Assembly: GCA_028290765.1 (NCBI GenBank)
Contig: JAQGJF010000583.1
Span: 1-15,353, forward strand
Direction: 5' to 3'
DNA length: 15,353 nt
Source of the DNA: Tardiphaga sp.
GTDB taxonomy: Bacteria; Pseudomonadota; Alphaproteobacteria; Rhizobiales; Xanthobacteraceae
Positions within the stretch are counted from its first letter, which is position 1; each line of letters starts with the position of its first letter. Below are positions 15,210-15,353 of this stretch, in pieces. Both the position numbers and the translations under genes were made by a program. The notes beneath the pieces are model-generated. The model saw only the letters and a list, made by a program, of their open reading frames with translations. It was not told the origin of the DNA and did not search any database.

Positions 15210-15353
15210 ATGGCACGGATTACCCTCAGGCAATTGCTGGATCATGCCGCCGAGCACGGTTACGGCGTGCCGGCGTTCAATATCAACAACCTGGAGCAGG
15301 GGCTGGCGATCATGGAGGCCGCGGCGGCGGTCGATGCGCCGGTCATCATCCAG
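15210..15353 (+). CDS. cbbA: Class II fructose-bisphosphate aldolase, N-terminal part
   Basis: Only the first 48 residues are in the window. They read [19 protein letters not shown], then [11 protein letters not shown] and an [16 protein letters not shown] helix and strand, the standard opening of zinc-dependent class II aldolases. The enzyme condenses dihydroxyacetone phosphate with glyceraldehyde-3-phosphate or erythrose-4-phosphate in the Calvin cycle. GGAGG (15200–15204) lies 5 bases before the ATG, and cbbT ends 11 bases upstream, so it is the fourth gene of the operon. The zinc-binding residues are beyond the edge. RuBisCO genes are the likely next genes, by analogy with related cbb operons. 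Confidence 0.92.
   Translation, partial: MARITLRQLLDHAAEHGYGVPAFNINNLEQGLAIMEAAAAVDAPVIIQ

Noticed and set aside
1..15353. Insertion sequences, CRISPR arrays, tRNA or rRNA genes
   Set aside because: I looked for transposase motifs, regularly spaced repeats and cloverleaf-like sequences and saw none; a dedicated RNA or IS search could still reveal small items.

Overview
The window is GC-rich, with the gene style of the Bradyrhizobium/Rhodopseudomonas/Nitrobacter group of Alphaproteobacteria. The evidence is the cbbR–cbbFPTA Calvin-cycle layout, an alphaproteobacterial-type HemE, and many sulfonate-type and TctC-type solute-binding proteins. This assignment is an inference from protein content; no marker RNA gene is present.

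Left third (1–4915), a probable organosulfur-utilisation region built around a divergent promoter at 3061–3186. Leftward runs a tight operon. It starts with a solute-binding-fold protein that keeps the Cys/His/Arg catalytic set of the sulfinate desulfinase DszB. Next come an SsuD-like flavin-dependent alkanesulfonate monooxygenase and a secreted sulfonate-type binding protein cut by the left edge. Rightward are a second binding-protein-fold gene, also without a signal peptide, and a class II aldolase/adducin-domain protein.

Middle (5072–8230): a leftward operon of a secreted TctC-type binding protein, a short-chain dehydrogenase/reductase-like protein and an alpha/beta-hydrolase-like protein. 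The last two overlap by one base, and both lack residues normally essential for catalysis. Upstream lie a decayed remnant of another protein, probably a binding protein, and a strong hairpin that probably terminates hemE.

Right-middle (8231–10074): hemE (uroporphyrinogen decarboxylase, TTG start), then a leftward MNT/HEPN (mntA–hepT) toxin–antitoxin pair. The hepT reading frame is broken by a 2-base gain in a GC-dinucleotide run.

Right (10121–15353): the LysR-type regulator cbbR, divergent from a carbon-fixation operon of cbbF (fructose-1,6-/sedoheptulose-1,7-bisphosphatase), cbbP (phosphoribulokinase), cbbT (transketolase) and cbbA (class II fructose-bisphosphate aldolase, cut by the right edge). 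RuBisCO genes would be expected beyond the right edge. The cbbR–cbbF gap holds a dyad of LysR T-N11-A form flanked by direct repeats.

No tRNA, rRNA, CRISPR array, insertion sequence or origin was seen. The most interesting material is the desulfinase-like gene and its neighbours, followed by the paired catalytically altered SDR and hydrolase.
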